Shown piece by piece: positions 25,101 through 33,485 of a stretch of DNA of 64,000 nt. Positions within the stretch are counted from its first letter, which is position 1; every line of letters begins with the position of its first letter. The stretch covers positions 496,001-560,000 of the forward strand of contig CAWUJH010000002.1 in NCBI GenBank assembly GCA_963922875.1, given 5' to 3'. A program made the position numbers and the translations under genes. Origin of the DNA: Ketobacter sp963922875. GTDB taxonomy: Bacteria > Pseudomonadota > Gammaproteobacteria > Pseudomonadales > Ketobacteraceae. The notes beneath the pieces were generated by a model. That model did no database searches. It was given only the letters and a program-made list of their open reading frames with translations, and was not told the origin of the DNA.

Positions 25101-27922
25101 ACGTTACTGCGGCTAATCGCGGTCATGGAATAGCTCGCCTCGTAAGGCAAACAAGCAATTTTGAAACCTGTTTCTGTGAGATGGTGGACGGCTCCGTGCC
25201 ATACGCTGGTCAAGTGGTAACTTCTACGCACATCCACTGGCCGTTGAAAAATGGTGATTAGGGCGATTAGTATGGAGGGAATAAACAGTATTGCCACCAC
25301 CACCAGGGTCCAGAACCAGGCTTCTGTTGTTGTATTCCAGCCCACTAGCAGCAGTACTGTTAAAGCCGTGGGTAATAGGCTACGACGTAAGTTGTCCAGA
25401 ATTTTAAGGCGCGACAAAGGCGAGAGGGGGTTGCTCAAATTGCGATGGCGAAACCCCGGTACTCTGGGTAGCAGCCAGCGAGCAATCTGCCAATCACCGC
25501 GAATCCAACGCTCCTGGCGTTTCACATCCTCGTCATAGCGAGCCGGATACTCTTCATACAGTTGTACATCGCTAATCAGGCCTGAGCGAATATAACAGCC
25601 TTCCAACAGATCATGGCTGAGAATCCGGTTTTCTGGAAAACGGTCTTTGAGGACATATTCAAAAGCATCCACGTCGTAGATGCCTTTGCCGGCAAAGGAG
25701 CCTTCGCCGAACATATCTTGATAGACATCCGATACTGCACGAGTGTACGGATCAATACCGGGTTCACTGCCGCACAGCTCCGCGTAGAGGGATCGATTAG
25801 TACCGGTTAGGCTAGCCGCCATTCGAGGTTGCAGAATACCGTATCCGCCGCAAACTATGCGTTGCTTGTGATCGTAGCGTGGGCGGTTGAGCGGATGCGC
25901 CATTGCCGCAACCAGTTGGCAGGCACTGTCCCTGGGTAACTGGGTGTCCGTATCCAAAGTGATCACATATTTCACCGTAGGCAGTGCACTAATATCACCT
26001 ACTACCAGGGCAAAATCATCGAGGTTGCCACTCCGCAGAGCACTATTTAATGAGGATATTTTGCCCCGTTTGCGTTCATAACCCATCCAACGTTTCGCTA
26101 CCGGATTAAACATTCGGGAGCGGTGCAGCAGAAAAAATCGATCCGTTTGTGCTGTTTCTATTGCTTGAGAATTATATTTTTCATTGAGTTTTTCGATACC
26201 GGTTTGCACTCGCCGTAACAGGGGCTCATCGGTGCTTAGAGTCGCACTGGCCGCGTCGGCAAAATCCGTCAGCAGGGCAAAATGTAAATATTGATCTTGA
26301 TTGCCGAGAAATCTCACTTCCAGGCTTTCGAGTAATTGATCCACATTGTTATCACTGGTCAGCAAGGTAGGGATGACCACGAAAGTACGCATTTCCTCAG
26401 GTAATCCTGCAGTGTAATCCATGCGTGGTAAACGTTTGGGTTTGACTAACACGGTGGCCAGCCAGTTAACCAACGCAGTTGCTAGCTGGCTGGTTGTCAG
26501 CATCAGCAAACCAGCCAATATGGGCAACTGCCAGCCATGACCCCCAGCCTGATAGGCCATCATCAATAGCCCGCCGCTGAACAGCAGTGTTAACAATAAG
26601 ATGCCGCCCACATGGGTAATACCAGCCGCGCGACGACGATTTTTGGACGCCAGTACGTCTGGGAATAGGTGTCCGGGAAATCGCGTATTGACGGCCTTTT
26701 CTAATTGGGCCAGGCCATTGTCGATCAGGTAGTAGCCTACATGGGTGGTATGGTCTGTCTTGTCGCTACTGGCGGCCTTTTGCTGTGCAAGCGCGATGGC
26801 CTCGCGAGCGATGTCGGTTTCTGATAGGCGACTTTTCTTTGCGAGCCGATCAATAACATGGCGATAGTGGTCTCGCGTAGCAAAATCCATGTTGCTGTAA
26901 ATGCCACCACTGTCTTGGCGCAGGATTTGTTCCACCAGGCTTTTGCTTTCCACAAATTCCCGCCAATCCAATGTCCCCAGAAAACGGAGGCTGCCAATGG
27001 TGTTGCTTATGGATACCTGATCTGCGGCTTGTTGTTGATTTTCCGTGCGTACCATCTGTTCGATGGTGAGACTTGATTCTGCCAGACGCTGTTCCACCCA
27101 GGTTAGGGGTAGCGCCAACGCCGGTCCATGGCCTTGCAGCCGGCGCGCCAATTCCGCCACAAAGGGGCTGACCAATGGCGGTTGAGACCGAGCCATATCG
27201 GCGATCACCAGAATCAGACTTTTAGGATCACTGTCGGCGATTTCCATCATCTTGTTGGCCCAGCTCTGGGCCGAATTAAGGTGTTCTCTGGCGGCGGTAA
27301 TGCGGCCACCCACTCGGCGCAGATTTTCAATCAATGCTAACCGCAGCATGATGGGAATGGCCCATAGTTCTCCCAAAGCCAGGGGGGTGACGGTTTGATA
27401 AGCCGCCACAAAACCACTTAAGGATTCTTCGTCCACCCGGCCATCACCGTGGGAAATTATCTCCAGTGCCAGGTCATATACTCTTGGCAAACCAAGGGAA
27501 GGTCCTTGTGCCAAGCGGGGCAGTTCGCGACTATAACCTTTGGGTAGATGTTGGCGAGCGGTACTGATTTGTTCTTCGATGAGATAAAAATTGTCGAGTA
27601 GCCATTCGCCAGCAGGCGCAATGCGGAGCTTAACCTTCACGGCACTGGTGAGTAGATTACAGGCACTGATCAAGGCCTGTTCGTTGTCATCCAACCGTTG
27701 TAGCAGCCGATCCGAGTGCAAGGTGTGACTTAACTTGTGCTCAGTCGCCAATAGTTTTCCGTGTTGCGCCATTTGATCGACACTGAAGATCTCTGCTCGC
27801 AGTGGCGCCTGGTCTAAGGTTCTGTCGTTATCAATTAGCAAGCCACGGCGCTTGTGGAAAAAAGCAGTGCTAATAAATCCCCAGGGCTTCTTAAAATTGT
27901 GCGATATTGAACTTTGATTCAC
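19142..27922 (-). CDS. Cyclic beta-1,2-glucan synthase (GT84-GH94)
   Basis: The giant 2926-residue inner-membrane enzyme makes cyclic osmoregulated periplasmic glucan from UDP-glucose and is similar in length to the Brucella enzyme Cgs and rhizobial NdvB. The N-terminal region (about 1-430) is soluble, with membrane helices near 430-490. The GT84 catalytic domain has D657 and D659 in LDTDTQLPRD and the QERW motif at 803-806. Further helices follow at about 840-1010, then a glycoamylase-like domain. The C-terminal part holds two GH94 phosphorylase-like modules, the second with GDWNDG at 2604-2609. I use the GTG at 27922. The frame stays open for another 43 codons upstream with no ATG, GTG or TTG, so the N-terminus could be longer with a rare start. 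Such glucans matter in low osmolarity and host interaction. Confidence 0.92.
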   Translation of the reverse strand: MNQSSISHNFKKPWGFISTAFFHKRRGLLIDNDRTLDQAPLRAEIFSVDQMAQHGKLLATEHKLSHTLHSDRLLQRLDDNEQALISACNLLTSAVKVKLRIAPAGEWLLDNFYLIEEQISTARQHLPKGYSRELPRLAQGPSLGLPRVYDLALEIISHGDGRVDEESLSGFVAAYQTVTPLALGELWAIPIMLRLALIENLRRVGGRITAAREHLNSAQSWANKMMEIADSDPKSLILVIADMARSQPPLVSPFVAELARRLQGHGPALALPLTWVEQRLAESSLTIEQMVRTENQQQAADQVSISNTIGSLRFLGTLDWREFVESKSLVEQILRQDSGGIYSNMDFATRDHYRHVIDRLAKKSRLSETDIAREAIALAQQKAASSDKTDHTTHVGYYLIDNGLAQLEKAVNTRFPGHLFPDVLASKNRRRAAGITHVGGILLLTLLFSGGLLMMAYQAGGHGWQLPILAGLLMLTTSQLATALVNWLATVLVKPKRLPRMDYTAGLPEEMRTFVVIPTLLTSDNNVDQLLESLEVRFLGNQDQYLHFALLTDFADAASATLSTDEPLLRRVQTGIEKLNEKYNSQAIETAQTDRFFLLHRSRMFNPVAKRWMGYERKRGKISSLNSALRSGNLDDFALVVGDISALPTVKYVITLDTDTQLPRDSACQLVAAMAHPLNRPRYDHKQRIVCGGYGILQPRMAASLTGTNRSLYAELCGSEPGIDPYTRAVSDVYQDMFGEGSFAGKGIYDVDAFEYVLKDRFPENRILSHDLLEGCYIRSGLISDVQLYEEYPARYDEDVKRQERWIRGDWQIARWLLPRVPGFRHRNLSNPLSPLSRLKILDNLRRSLLPTALTVLLLVGWNTTTEAWFWTLVVVAILFIPSILIALITIFQRPVDVRRSYHLTSVWHGAVHHLTETGFKIACLPYEASYSMTAISRSNVRMLMARRRLLDWNPSANRRLSAETSIVATYRRMATAPLLAIACAIALAQWQPSALMAAAPILLMWLVAPAIAYWLSLPRNRQETRLSNDQQQFLHTMARKTWAYFEYFVTAEDNWLPPDNFQEHPGPVVAHRTSPTNIGMALLANLSAYDFRFITPAGLLSRTANTFNTLALMERYQGHFFNWYDTLTLQPLLPRYVSSVDSGNLVGHLLTLRAGLLALPYEPVVSGRVFKGLADTLSLLQDSNTDVHPTALHEAVKASQQLLVPILIQSQKEHAIFEHSLLAQWNLLNQLNQPIGNLNDTTLQSAMVEDWVLQCQGARDDLQWICPWITLLPSLPEDMPWLEGLTVTPTLHGLINSIPRWLAAIDTHLISAIDHDQKAWLNTLQPLLTVAYDRALQRIALCDLLSAQATEFATVEYSFLYDKSRHLLAVGYNVDEFRRDNSFYDLLASEARLSTFVAIAQGKVPQESWFALGRLLTSAGGESLLVSWSGSMFEYLMPMLVMPSYEGTLLDQTCRHAVKRQIAYGQQRALPWGVSESGYSTVDASLNYQYHAFGVPGLGLKRGLAEDSVVAPYASALALMVAPEAACANLQRLASEGGEGRFGFYEAIDYTPARMIRGQTQSVVCSYMAHHQGMSLLALSHLLLDKPMQRRFASDPLFQATLLLLQEKIPKSTLVHAHIAAHSEGSAFFDAPAMPVHRPIGVDTLTPEVQLLSNGRYHVMVTNAGGGYSHWNDLAVTRWREDSTCDNWGAFVYLRDVHSGDFWSAAHQPTLKPADRYTAMFTEGRAEFRRLDHDYETYSDIVVSPEDDIELRRVRITNRARHQRTVEITSYAEVVLATPAADRMQTAFGNLFVQTEIIHGQHAILCTRRPRSEGEQTPWMFHLLASNGTPVSHLSYETDRMGFVGRGHTMSEPQAMCSPDALSGSAGSVLDPIVSIRCHIALDTEQSVSIDLVTGVANSRADCIALVAKYQDRHFADRVFDIAGTHSGITLRQLNANEAEAQVYRRLASAVLYANPSMRADANLLVQNRRGQSGLWGYAISGDLPIVLLKITDIAHMELAHQLIQCHAYWRLKGLAVDLVIWNEDHVGYRQQIQDQIMGMIATGTEAHSIDRPGGIFVRTAEQIPNEDRILLQAVARAIIVDNRGTLEDQVNRRALTGIQVEHLIPRLHQSKPSNPAVTLEAPPLILSNSLGGFSADGNEYVITTTPTQRTPLPWVNVLANPHFGSVITESGLAYSWSENAHEFRLTPWSDDPVGTAGGEAFYLRDEDTGAVWSPTPLPCRGSTPYITRHGFGYSVFEHQEFGIHSSLCVHVDLQDMVKFSVLRVRNQSGRPRRLSATGYVEWVLGDLRTNTALHVVTEIDTHSGALFARNGYNSEFAGRVAFFDVDDQSRSLTADRREFIGRYGSLAQPEAMNRARLSGRVGASLDPCGAIQVGFELDNGQEKEIIFRLGAGYDLSQAQALSQRLRSVGSARASLEAVKQYWGQTLSKVTVETPDPALNVMVNGWLLYQTMACRLWARSGFYQSGGAFGFRDQLQDVMALVHAEPTLVREHLLRAAARQYPEGDVQHWWHPPTGRGVRTRCSDDYLWLPLATCRYVQTSGDHSVLDVPVHFIEGRELNADEESYYDLPAQSAQTASLYQHCVRAIVYGLRFGEHGLPLMGSGDWNDGMNLVGIHGKGESVWLGFFLHHVLLNFATLARSQNDAPFAERCQQEAATLRENLEQHGWDGGWYRRAYFDDGTALGSAANQECAIDSIAQSWSILSGAGASVRTQQAMEALDQHLVRREEGLVQLLNPPFDQSPMNPGYIKGYVPGVRENGGQYTHAAIWAAMAFAAQGDRARAWELLALINPINHCITPKKLATYKAEPYVVAADVYAVAPHIGRGGWTWYTGSASWLYRLMLESVLGVTKEGNYLRITPCMPPHWKTYTIHYRFETTDYQIVVTQYAASDTADLGTYLDGAVVGEKGIPLQNDQQPHRVEVNIAED

Positions 27923-28060
27923 GGGCCCTGGGTTTACCGGGGCTTGTTTTAAGGAGTCTTGCTTTATGGGGCTTTCTGATGCTTTTGATTGGGTTTCGAT
28001 GGTGATTACCTGTGTTGTGCTTTACAACGCTTGATGATAATCAAACCGGTAAAATTCATC

Positions 28061-28076
28061 TGTACGTTAACGCACA
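28061..28076. promoter_or_regulatory. Near-palindrome, copy 2 of repeated motif
   Basis: TGTACGTTAACGCACA, imperfect dyad, lies about 140 bases upstream of the glucan synthase start on its transcribed strand. It differs from copy 1 by a single base in the 14-base core. A role as an operator for the glucan synthase is inferred from its position. Confidence 0.35.
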
Positions 28077-28179
28077 CAGTCAGTAAAACCATGCTCATCC
28101 AAAGAGCCAGCAGTTTACATTCCCGAATTCTTTAGCTAACAGTGGCTTGCAATTCTAATGCAGTTATCTGGATGGTTTC

Positions 28180-28194
28180 TGTACGGTAGCGCAC
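28180..28194. promoter_or_regulatory. Near-palindrome, copy 3 of repeated motif
   Basis: TGTACGGTAGCGCAC resembles copies 1 and 2, with changes in the centre, and is followed by GTTAAC. It lies right against the stop codon of the HDxxH-motif gene and 258 bases upstream of the glucan synthase start. Two copies on one promoter side would fit cooperative binding, but this is inference. Confidence 0.3.
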
Positions 28195-28195
28195 G

Positions 28196-28771
28196 TTAAC
28201 ATAAGAGTCTTTGTGAGGCAGGGGAGTCGGGGTAACGTGTGGCTTCAATTTCGTAGAATGCTTGCAGGAGTTTTTTATTAATACCAATACGGGCTCGCGC
28301 TTGATCGAGGGATAAATGCGATATTGATTTGTAGTCGACTTTATCGAGTGGTGTGCAATGGGAAATATGACCGAGCTTCACCGCGTCTTTGAACAGTTCG
28401 AAATCTTCAGCGGTGAACTGGTAATGTTTGGGGTAAAGATAGCGGCTAAATATTCCGTATAAAAAATTCTTTAGGTCCCCCACTCTGTTGGTGGAGCCCA
28501 TGGTGAAACCTAACACAAAAGCTTCATCTTTTGGTAACACTCCACGACCGAGCAATAAATGGATATAGTCGTGTGTTTCCAGGTCCGTTGCGCCATTAAA
28601 GATTTCTATTCCAAGCAGATTAAATTTGGGGTTTTCCACCAACTGTACTATCAGCGGAATAGATCCTTGGTCCAATGCAATGGAGCGCATATGAGTGAAT
28701 GCTTCTGCAAGCGTCAGCTCGCCTTGACTCAAAGGAATAAACCAATCACGAACCTGCTTAGGGAGCGCCAT
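28196..28771 (-). CDS. Conserved hypothetical protein with HDxxH motif
   Basis: The 191-residue protein has no signal peptide or membrane segment. The middle holds an HDYIH motif (LETHDYIHLLLGRG) followed by KDEAFVLGFTMGSTN. The HDxxH plus downstream acidic residue recalls the metal site of the COQ4 ubiquinone-biosynthesis family, though the rest is not obviously COQ4. It could therefore be a small metal-binding or helical protein. It lies alone upstream of the glucan synthase on the same strand, separated by 273 bases that carry two copies of a repeated palindrome. Confidence 0.6.
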   Translation of the reverse strand: MALPKQVRDWFIPLSQGELTLAEAFTHMRSIALDQGSIPLIVQLVENPKFNLLGIEIFNGATDLETHDYIHLLLGRGVLPKDEAFVLGFTMGSTNRVGDLKNFLYGIFSRYLYPKHYQFTAEDFELFKDAVKLGHISHCTPLDKVDYKSISHLSLDQARARIGINKKLLQAFYEIEATRYPDSPASQRLLC

Positions 28772-29317
28772 AAATTATCCCGATCAAAAACTACAGACAC
28801 AGAAAGTATAACAACAGAAGTAGAATTTTGTGGGACAAATATTCGGTATTTGTCAATCTGGACTAATAAAACACACGTTAATTAGAAAAATGCCCAGTGT
28901 GGGCATTTTTTCGAAAGCGTTAAATCTACCAGTCGCATTGGCGCGGCTGTCCTAACGATATAAAACTGACAGGTACTTGGGTGAAAGATATTTTAATCAG
29001 GCTAGAAGCAATTACTAAGTGAATTTTCGATAAAGTATTAACCGTGTAATAAAACACGATTAAGATGGCCAGAACCTTTGTTCAGGACTAAATAGTCCAG
29101 AACTTAACACCAAACTATTAATACTGGAATAGATTATGCAAGCAGTTCTGTGCCCTTTCAAAAGACATTGAAAACGGTGAGAAAATGCTTATTTCAGTAA
29201 GTTTTGTTTATTTTATAACGGGATTATCTGTCGAAGAAATTTACACAAACGTATTTTAACCTGAATGAGTATTTTAACTATTTCTAATTAATATTTTAAT
29301 TCAATGGAGTCGGCATT
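28772..29317. other. 546-base gene-free, AT-rich stretch
   Basis: I see no protein gene here. It contains an orphan bidirectional hairpin terminator at 28886-28911 and, further on, long AT-rich sequence before the ribosome site (GGAG) of the beta-propeller lipoprotein. A promoter for that gene is expected in the last 150 bases. A small RNA ending at the terminator is possible but unproven. Confidence 0.4.
28886..28911. terminator. Orphan bidirectional terminator
   Basis: The stem TGCCCA / TGGGCA, with three-base loop GTG, is extended by an A-run on the left and a T-run on the right, so it can act on both strands. No gene runs into it from the left on the plus strand or from the right on the minus strand. 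Confidence 0.75.
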
Positions 29318-31975
29318 ATGACTTGTAAAACAAGCATATTTCGAAATGTAGGATATTTAGTGTTTTTGTTGGTTGCTGGTTGTGGTGGAGCATCAGATGG
29401 AAGAAATATCACCCCAATAACTTCAACCGGGTCCGTAAAGCTATTAGCCTCGAACCAGGATTTATCTTTAGCTTATGTAGCTGCGGACGTATCAGTAACC
29501 AAAATTGGGAAAAAGAAAGGATCAGTTGACATTAATGGTTCGCCTAAAATTGCAGTAGATGGCTCGGTAGCGATTGATTTTAAGAGGTTTGCCATAAGCG
29601 ATAGTGGTGTTTATAAAGTTGAAGTGAAGTGCCCTGACTCAACGGAAGATGTATGCGTGGCAACCATGCCCCTTCACCTAATAATAAAAGGGTCAGATTT
29701 GAAGGCTTCTGGCTGGCAGCTAACTGCGCTGACGGAACTTGCTTACTCCAGTGTTAGCTATCAAATAGCTGCGAACGACTCCGGCGCTAGCGTGTTATCC
29801 CAGCTGGAATATACCTCGAACCAATTACTAGTTAATGATAGCCACGCCAGCTATAGTAGCCTATTGAGGCTAAATCCATTAACCAGTTCAAATCAGATAA
29901 AACATTCTGAAAAACTGTCTGAAGTAGTGGATTATCTTGTAAACAACTCGGATCAATCCATAAAGCAGTCAGTGCAGATGCTGGACTACTTGAAGAAAAT
30001 GTCCTCCAGCTTAACACCTGTTTTCAGTGCTGAGGCGCCAGATTTAAAAGTCAAAGATGTTGCCATTGATGCAGAGCGGGGGCTGGCCTATGTGCTTTAT
30101 GACAAATCTTTAGCAGGAGGGGTTGCGCTGCAAAATGATGACGCTACTTTTATAATATTCGATATTAGTAATTCCCAACAAGTAACATCTATTTATCGCA
30201 AAGATGAGTTGATATCTTACTATTCCGATATAATGGTCCAAGGAACGAGCGTCTACCTATATGGGTATGGACTCCTAGCCAAAATCGCGACAGAAGATTT
30301 AAGTAATATACAATTAGATACCAGCTATTTTACCGGTGAGCCCCGTACGATCCGAGTGCAAGGGAAGAGCACAGTCAGTAATGATGGTACAACATTGGCT
30401 TTCTATACCATAAATCCTAATTCTGATAATCAAAAGATAATGATTGAGATTCATGATATCTCAATACCTTCAGAATTTAATTACTATTTTGTGGAGTTCT
30501 GCTGTAACGACGACTACAGGCTGGGTGATATTCTATTCTTCGAAGACCAATTGCTAGTCAGTTCTCACAATGGTTTTGGTGTTGTAAATTACAAGTCACT
30601 CACCTCTAGTGACACCCAAATAGAGGACTGGTTTGTCATTGACGCCGTTAAAAATAATCCAGCCGACCCTTTCGACCATTCCAGCGATATCGTAGGAATG
30701 ACTAAAATTGATGACTATATTTACTTGATCTCTAAGACTGAAATATTTGTAGTGGAAAAGGCGGCAAATGGTAGCTTTCAACTAATAGCGCAACACAGCT
30801 TTCATCAACTACCAACTGAGGATGTTAGCATTCAACAAGGTTATCTTGTTTTAACAGGGGATCGCGGTGTTTCGATATTTGATATAAATAATAGAGCTGA
30901 TCCACAATTAATGTATTCCAACACTAACTACAAATTACCAGAACCAGTGGCCAATCAAGCGATTTATAACGGGATGGTTTATGGTGTTAATGCCAACTCA
31001 CAACTAGTTGCTTATAGTTTATCTGATGGCTCGTTCCCAGATTTACTACGCTCTTCCAGTCTGTCTTTGGACGATGCCACGGCAGCTGTAGCGGTAGGTG
31101 ATAGCCTGTTTGTAGGAGATCATAATGAACTGAAAAAATTCAGTATAAAGGACACTGGTTTTCAATTGAAAGACCGTTGGAAATCAGATCTTTCCAATAC
31201 CACTACCTCAGAGGATATTCAAGACTTTTGGTACTACGCTGCAATCAATGATCTGAGTTGGGTAGATGGTTATTGTGTTGTTGCAGGGGGAGGAGAAGGG
31301 CTTACTACTCTGGATTGTTCAGGCTCAGGAGATATTTCCTTAGTTTCGCGATCTGTCGATTATACCCATGATTCCACTAATCTAACGGTGGTAGATAAGA
31401 AAGCGTTCGTTAGTGCGGATCTCGCTGATTTTGGTGAAGTGTCAATCTTTGATATAACAGATTTGGATACTCCGTACCTGGCCAAGACGGTGGCCTTCGA
31501 TTACGGTGGATCATTTTATTACGTCCTAAAAGACAGTTCTATTTTGTTCCAACAACCTTCTTCTTTCTATTTCAGCCTTAAAGATCTTGAATCTGGAACG
31601 GTTTTGATCGACGATGCCCGAGCTCCTTGGCCAAAATCCAATGCGGGTATAGCTTCTGGTAATTATATATGGCTGGTGGGTAATGAACTGAATGTTGTTG
31701 ATTTCGCTAATAGTGAGGACCCGCAGCTGCTCAATAGCCTGGAACTTGGGGAGCAAGGTAAAGCTATCACTGAGCACCAGGATTATCTCTATATAGCTAC
31801 GGCATCTGATGTTAAAGGTAGCGTGCTGGTGATCGATATAGTGCAACCGGAACAACCCAAACTAGTGGCGGTTAGGCCGCTGTTGGGCAATCCAAAAAGG
31901 CTATCCGTCATGGATGGTCGAGTGGCAGTAACAACTGACTATGGTGTAGAAGTATTTAAAATAATAGAGCGATAG
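29318..31975 (+). CDS. Beta-propeller lipoprotein with LVIVD-type repeats
   Basis: The 885-residue protein has a lipoprotein signal peptide (LLVAGC, Cys22) and a mature part of repeated beta-propeller blades. The LVIVD-like signature recurs, for example FDISNSQQV, FDINNRADPQL, FDITDLDTPYL, VVDFANSEDPQLL and VIDIVQPEQPKLV. Each is spaced by strands such as VYLYGYGLLA or YLYIATASD. The first 230 residues are a different, non-repeat domain. It is probably displayed on the cell surface or periplasmic side for protein or glycan binding; LVIVD proteins have no known enzyme activity. The DNA is AT-richer than its neighbours, and the gene stands alone between two terminators, which is compatible with acquisition by transfer. 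Confidence 0.8.
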   Translation: MTCKTSIFRNVGYLVFLLVAGCGGASDGRNITPITSTGSVKLLASNQDLSLAYVAADVSVTKIGKKKGSVDINGSPKIAVDGSVAIDFKRFAISDSGVYKVEVKCPDSTEDVCVATMPLHLIIKGSDLKASGWQLTALTELAYSSVSYQIAANDSGASVLSQLEYTSNQLLVNDSHASYSSLLRLNPLTSSNQIKHSEKLSEVVDYLVNNSDQSIKQSVQMLDYLKKMSSSLTPVFSAEAPDLKVKDVAIDAERGLAYVLYDKSLAGGVALQNDDATFIIFDISNSQQVTSIYRKDELISYYSDIMVQGTSVYLYGYGLLAKIATEDLSNIQLDTSYFTGEPRTIRVQGKSTVSNDGTTLAFYTINPNSDNQKIMIEIHDISIPSEFNYYFVEFCCNDDYRLGDILFFEDQLLVSSHNGFGVVNYKSLTSSDTQIEDWFVIDAVKNNPADPFDHSSDIVGMTKIDDYIYLISKTEIFVVEKAANGSFQLIAQHSFHQLPTEDVSIQQGYLVLTGDRGVSIFDINNRADPQLMYSNTNYKLPEPVANQAIYNGMVYGVNANSQLVAYSLSDGSFPDLLRSSSLSLDDATAAVAVGDSLFVGDHNELKKFSIKDTGFQLKDRWKSDLSNTTTSEDIQDFWYYAAINDLSWVDGYCVVAGGGEGLTTLDCSGSGDISLVSRSVDYTHDSTNLTVVDKKAFVSADLADFGEVSIFDITDLDTPYLAKTVAFDYGGSFYYVLKDSSILFQQPSSFYFSLKDLESGTVLIDDARAPWPKSNAGIASGNYIWLVGNELNVVDFANSEDPQLLNSLELGEQGKAITEHQDYLYIATASDVKGSVLVIDIVQPEQPKLVAVRPLLGNPKRLSVMDGRVAVTTDYGVEVFKIIER

Positions 31976-32005
31976 GTTGGTTTTTCTTCCTAACTAAGTA
32001 ATCAC

Positions 32006-32042
32006 AGCGCATTCAAACGTTGATTCGTTGAATGCGCTATTT
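32006..32042. terminator. Bidirectional terminator between convergent genes
   Basis: An 11-bp perfect stem (AGCGCATTCAA and its complement) with an 11-base loop is followed by ATTTT. It lies between the stops of the beta-propeller lipoprotein (31975) and the convergent metalloprotease gene (32060). Confidence 0.8.
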
Positions 32043-32059
32043 TCGGATTGTTATATCAA

Positions 32060-33322
32060 TCATTCCAGAACAGGCGAGCCCAGAGTCTTAATATTAGGTC
32101 CAATTAATTCTCTTACAGATTGCGTTAGGTCTGCAAGAGACACTTTTCTTTTGGCCATCAAATCACGGGTTACATCATCAATAGAGTATTGATCCTTACT
32201 TTTGCTTCTGATTTCCTTGTCCAATTGGTCTATTAGTACCACCGCCCGTGCGGTTATGCGGCCAGTGGAATTTGATTTCCGTAAGTGCTTAACCTCTTTG
32301 CCCCAATCCTTGAGATCGCCAATGATCTTTTGGCGGCGTTTATCATTCATACCTCCTGCTCGGTAGAGCAGCTCGAAGGAATAGAATTCAGCCAAACCTT
32401 CTGCAATCCAATCGTCATTGGAAGTGGAGGTTTTTTTCCCGCTAATGCGGGTAACCATGTGGGTGAGTTCGTGCATTAAAGGACTTGTGCCATTTTCACT
32501 GACGATGGGACGATCAGCATGCAAAAACAAAGAATTCGATGCCGATAGTCCGCCACGCCACATGGGATCATCCATACTCACCACCAGTAGTTTTTTTGGA
32601 GTCTCTTCAAATGCCTTACTCAATTCAGGCCAGACAAAATTGAAAAAACTCATTAAGTCCATGCGGCGTACGTGACTGCCTTTTGGGGCGCTGATAGCGA
32701 TGGACGTCTTGCTGATTTTGTCCCGCCGAGTACCCAGAGAACCGGCAATCATCCAGCCAGTAGGGCGATCAAATTTCCGTTCCGGGTTGTTAATGCGAAA
32801 CGTGTTGCCTTTTTTCCTGGGCCAGCCGGTTTCAATGCTGTTCCAATTTGATGGCAGCACAACGGTTAAACTGGCGACCGCATAGGCGCCGTCTTCGAAA
32901 TCGGTTTTCATCGCCGGGAAAAGGTCATCCCCTCTAAAAATGGCCCAATCTTTGGTGACCATGGCGTCGTATTCGCCCGGATCACGCTCATGAGTAATTT
33001 TCACCTTTAAGGATAATTCCGCCATTTTTGTAGGCGGTTCCCAGCGAACCTCATTATCCGTAACCGATAGCTTGCCGTTGGCTTTTATATCTGAGTAGCG
33101 GTTAGGCAGGTTGTCAAAACGCAAATAGCGGAAGAGATCGCCCTTATCAATGGCAATGGTCACCAAGGCTTGGTCTTTGGCTGGAATAAGCTCCAGTGTG
33201 TATTTCAGCTGGTAGGCTAGATCTTCATCGGCGTTTGCTGTGGAGGGGAGAACCACATAAAGCATCAATAACGCCAACGTGGTGAATAGGTAGAACCGAG
33301 GAAGTGTTAAGTGATTAGTCAT
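32060..33322 (-). CDS. Exported gluzincin-type metalloprotease
   Basis: The 420-residue protein has an N-terminal signal peptide (hydrophobic core at about 9-26, then STANADED). A beta-rich N-terminal domain follows, then a zinc protease domain with HELTH at residues 284-288 and the third ligand candidate E308 in WIAEGLAEFYS. That HExxH plus distal glutamate layout is found in M1/M61-type gluzincins; the beta-rich N-terminus is reminiscent of M61 glycyl aminopeptidases. I use the ATG at 33322. A GTG at 33358 is an alternative but lacks a ribosome site and would put a charged tail before the signal peptide. Substrate unknown. It is the only gene between the terminator and a region with tandem repeats. 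Confidence 0.75.
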   Translation of the reverse strand: MTNHLTLPRFYLFTTLALLMLYVVLPSTANADEDLAYQLKYTLELIPAKDQALVTIAIDKGDLFRYLRFDNLPNRYSDIKANGKLSVTDNEVRWEPPTKMAELSLKVKITHERDPGEYDAMVTKDWAIFRGDDLFPAMKTDFEDGAYAVASLTVVLPSNWNSIETGWPRKKGNTFRINNPERKFDRPTGWMIAGSLGTRRDKISKTSIAISAPKGSHVRRMDLMSFFNFVWPELSKAFEETPKKLLVVSMDDPMWRGGLSASNSLFLHADRPIVSENGTSPLMHELTHMVTRISGKKTSTSNDDWIAEGLAEFYSFELLYRAGGMNDKRRQKIIGDLKDWGKEVKHLRKSNSTGRITARAVVLIDQLDKEIRSKSKDQYSIDDVTRDLMAKRKVSLADLTQSVRELIGPNIKTLGSPVLE

Positions 33323-33485
33323 AGTGTCTATTGATAGCTCTTTATCATAGTTATTCACGGATGGTTGAGGTTAATAAGTAATCGCCAATAAGAATACCGT
33401 ACTTGTTTATACCATCCCCGTTTAGTTTTTAGATAGGAGAGTTGTGTTTGCTTAGTGGGTTTACGGGCTGAAAAGTTCCTTTGGT

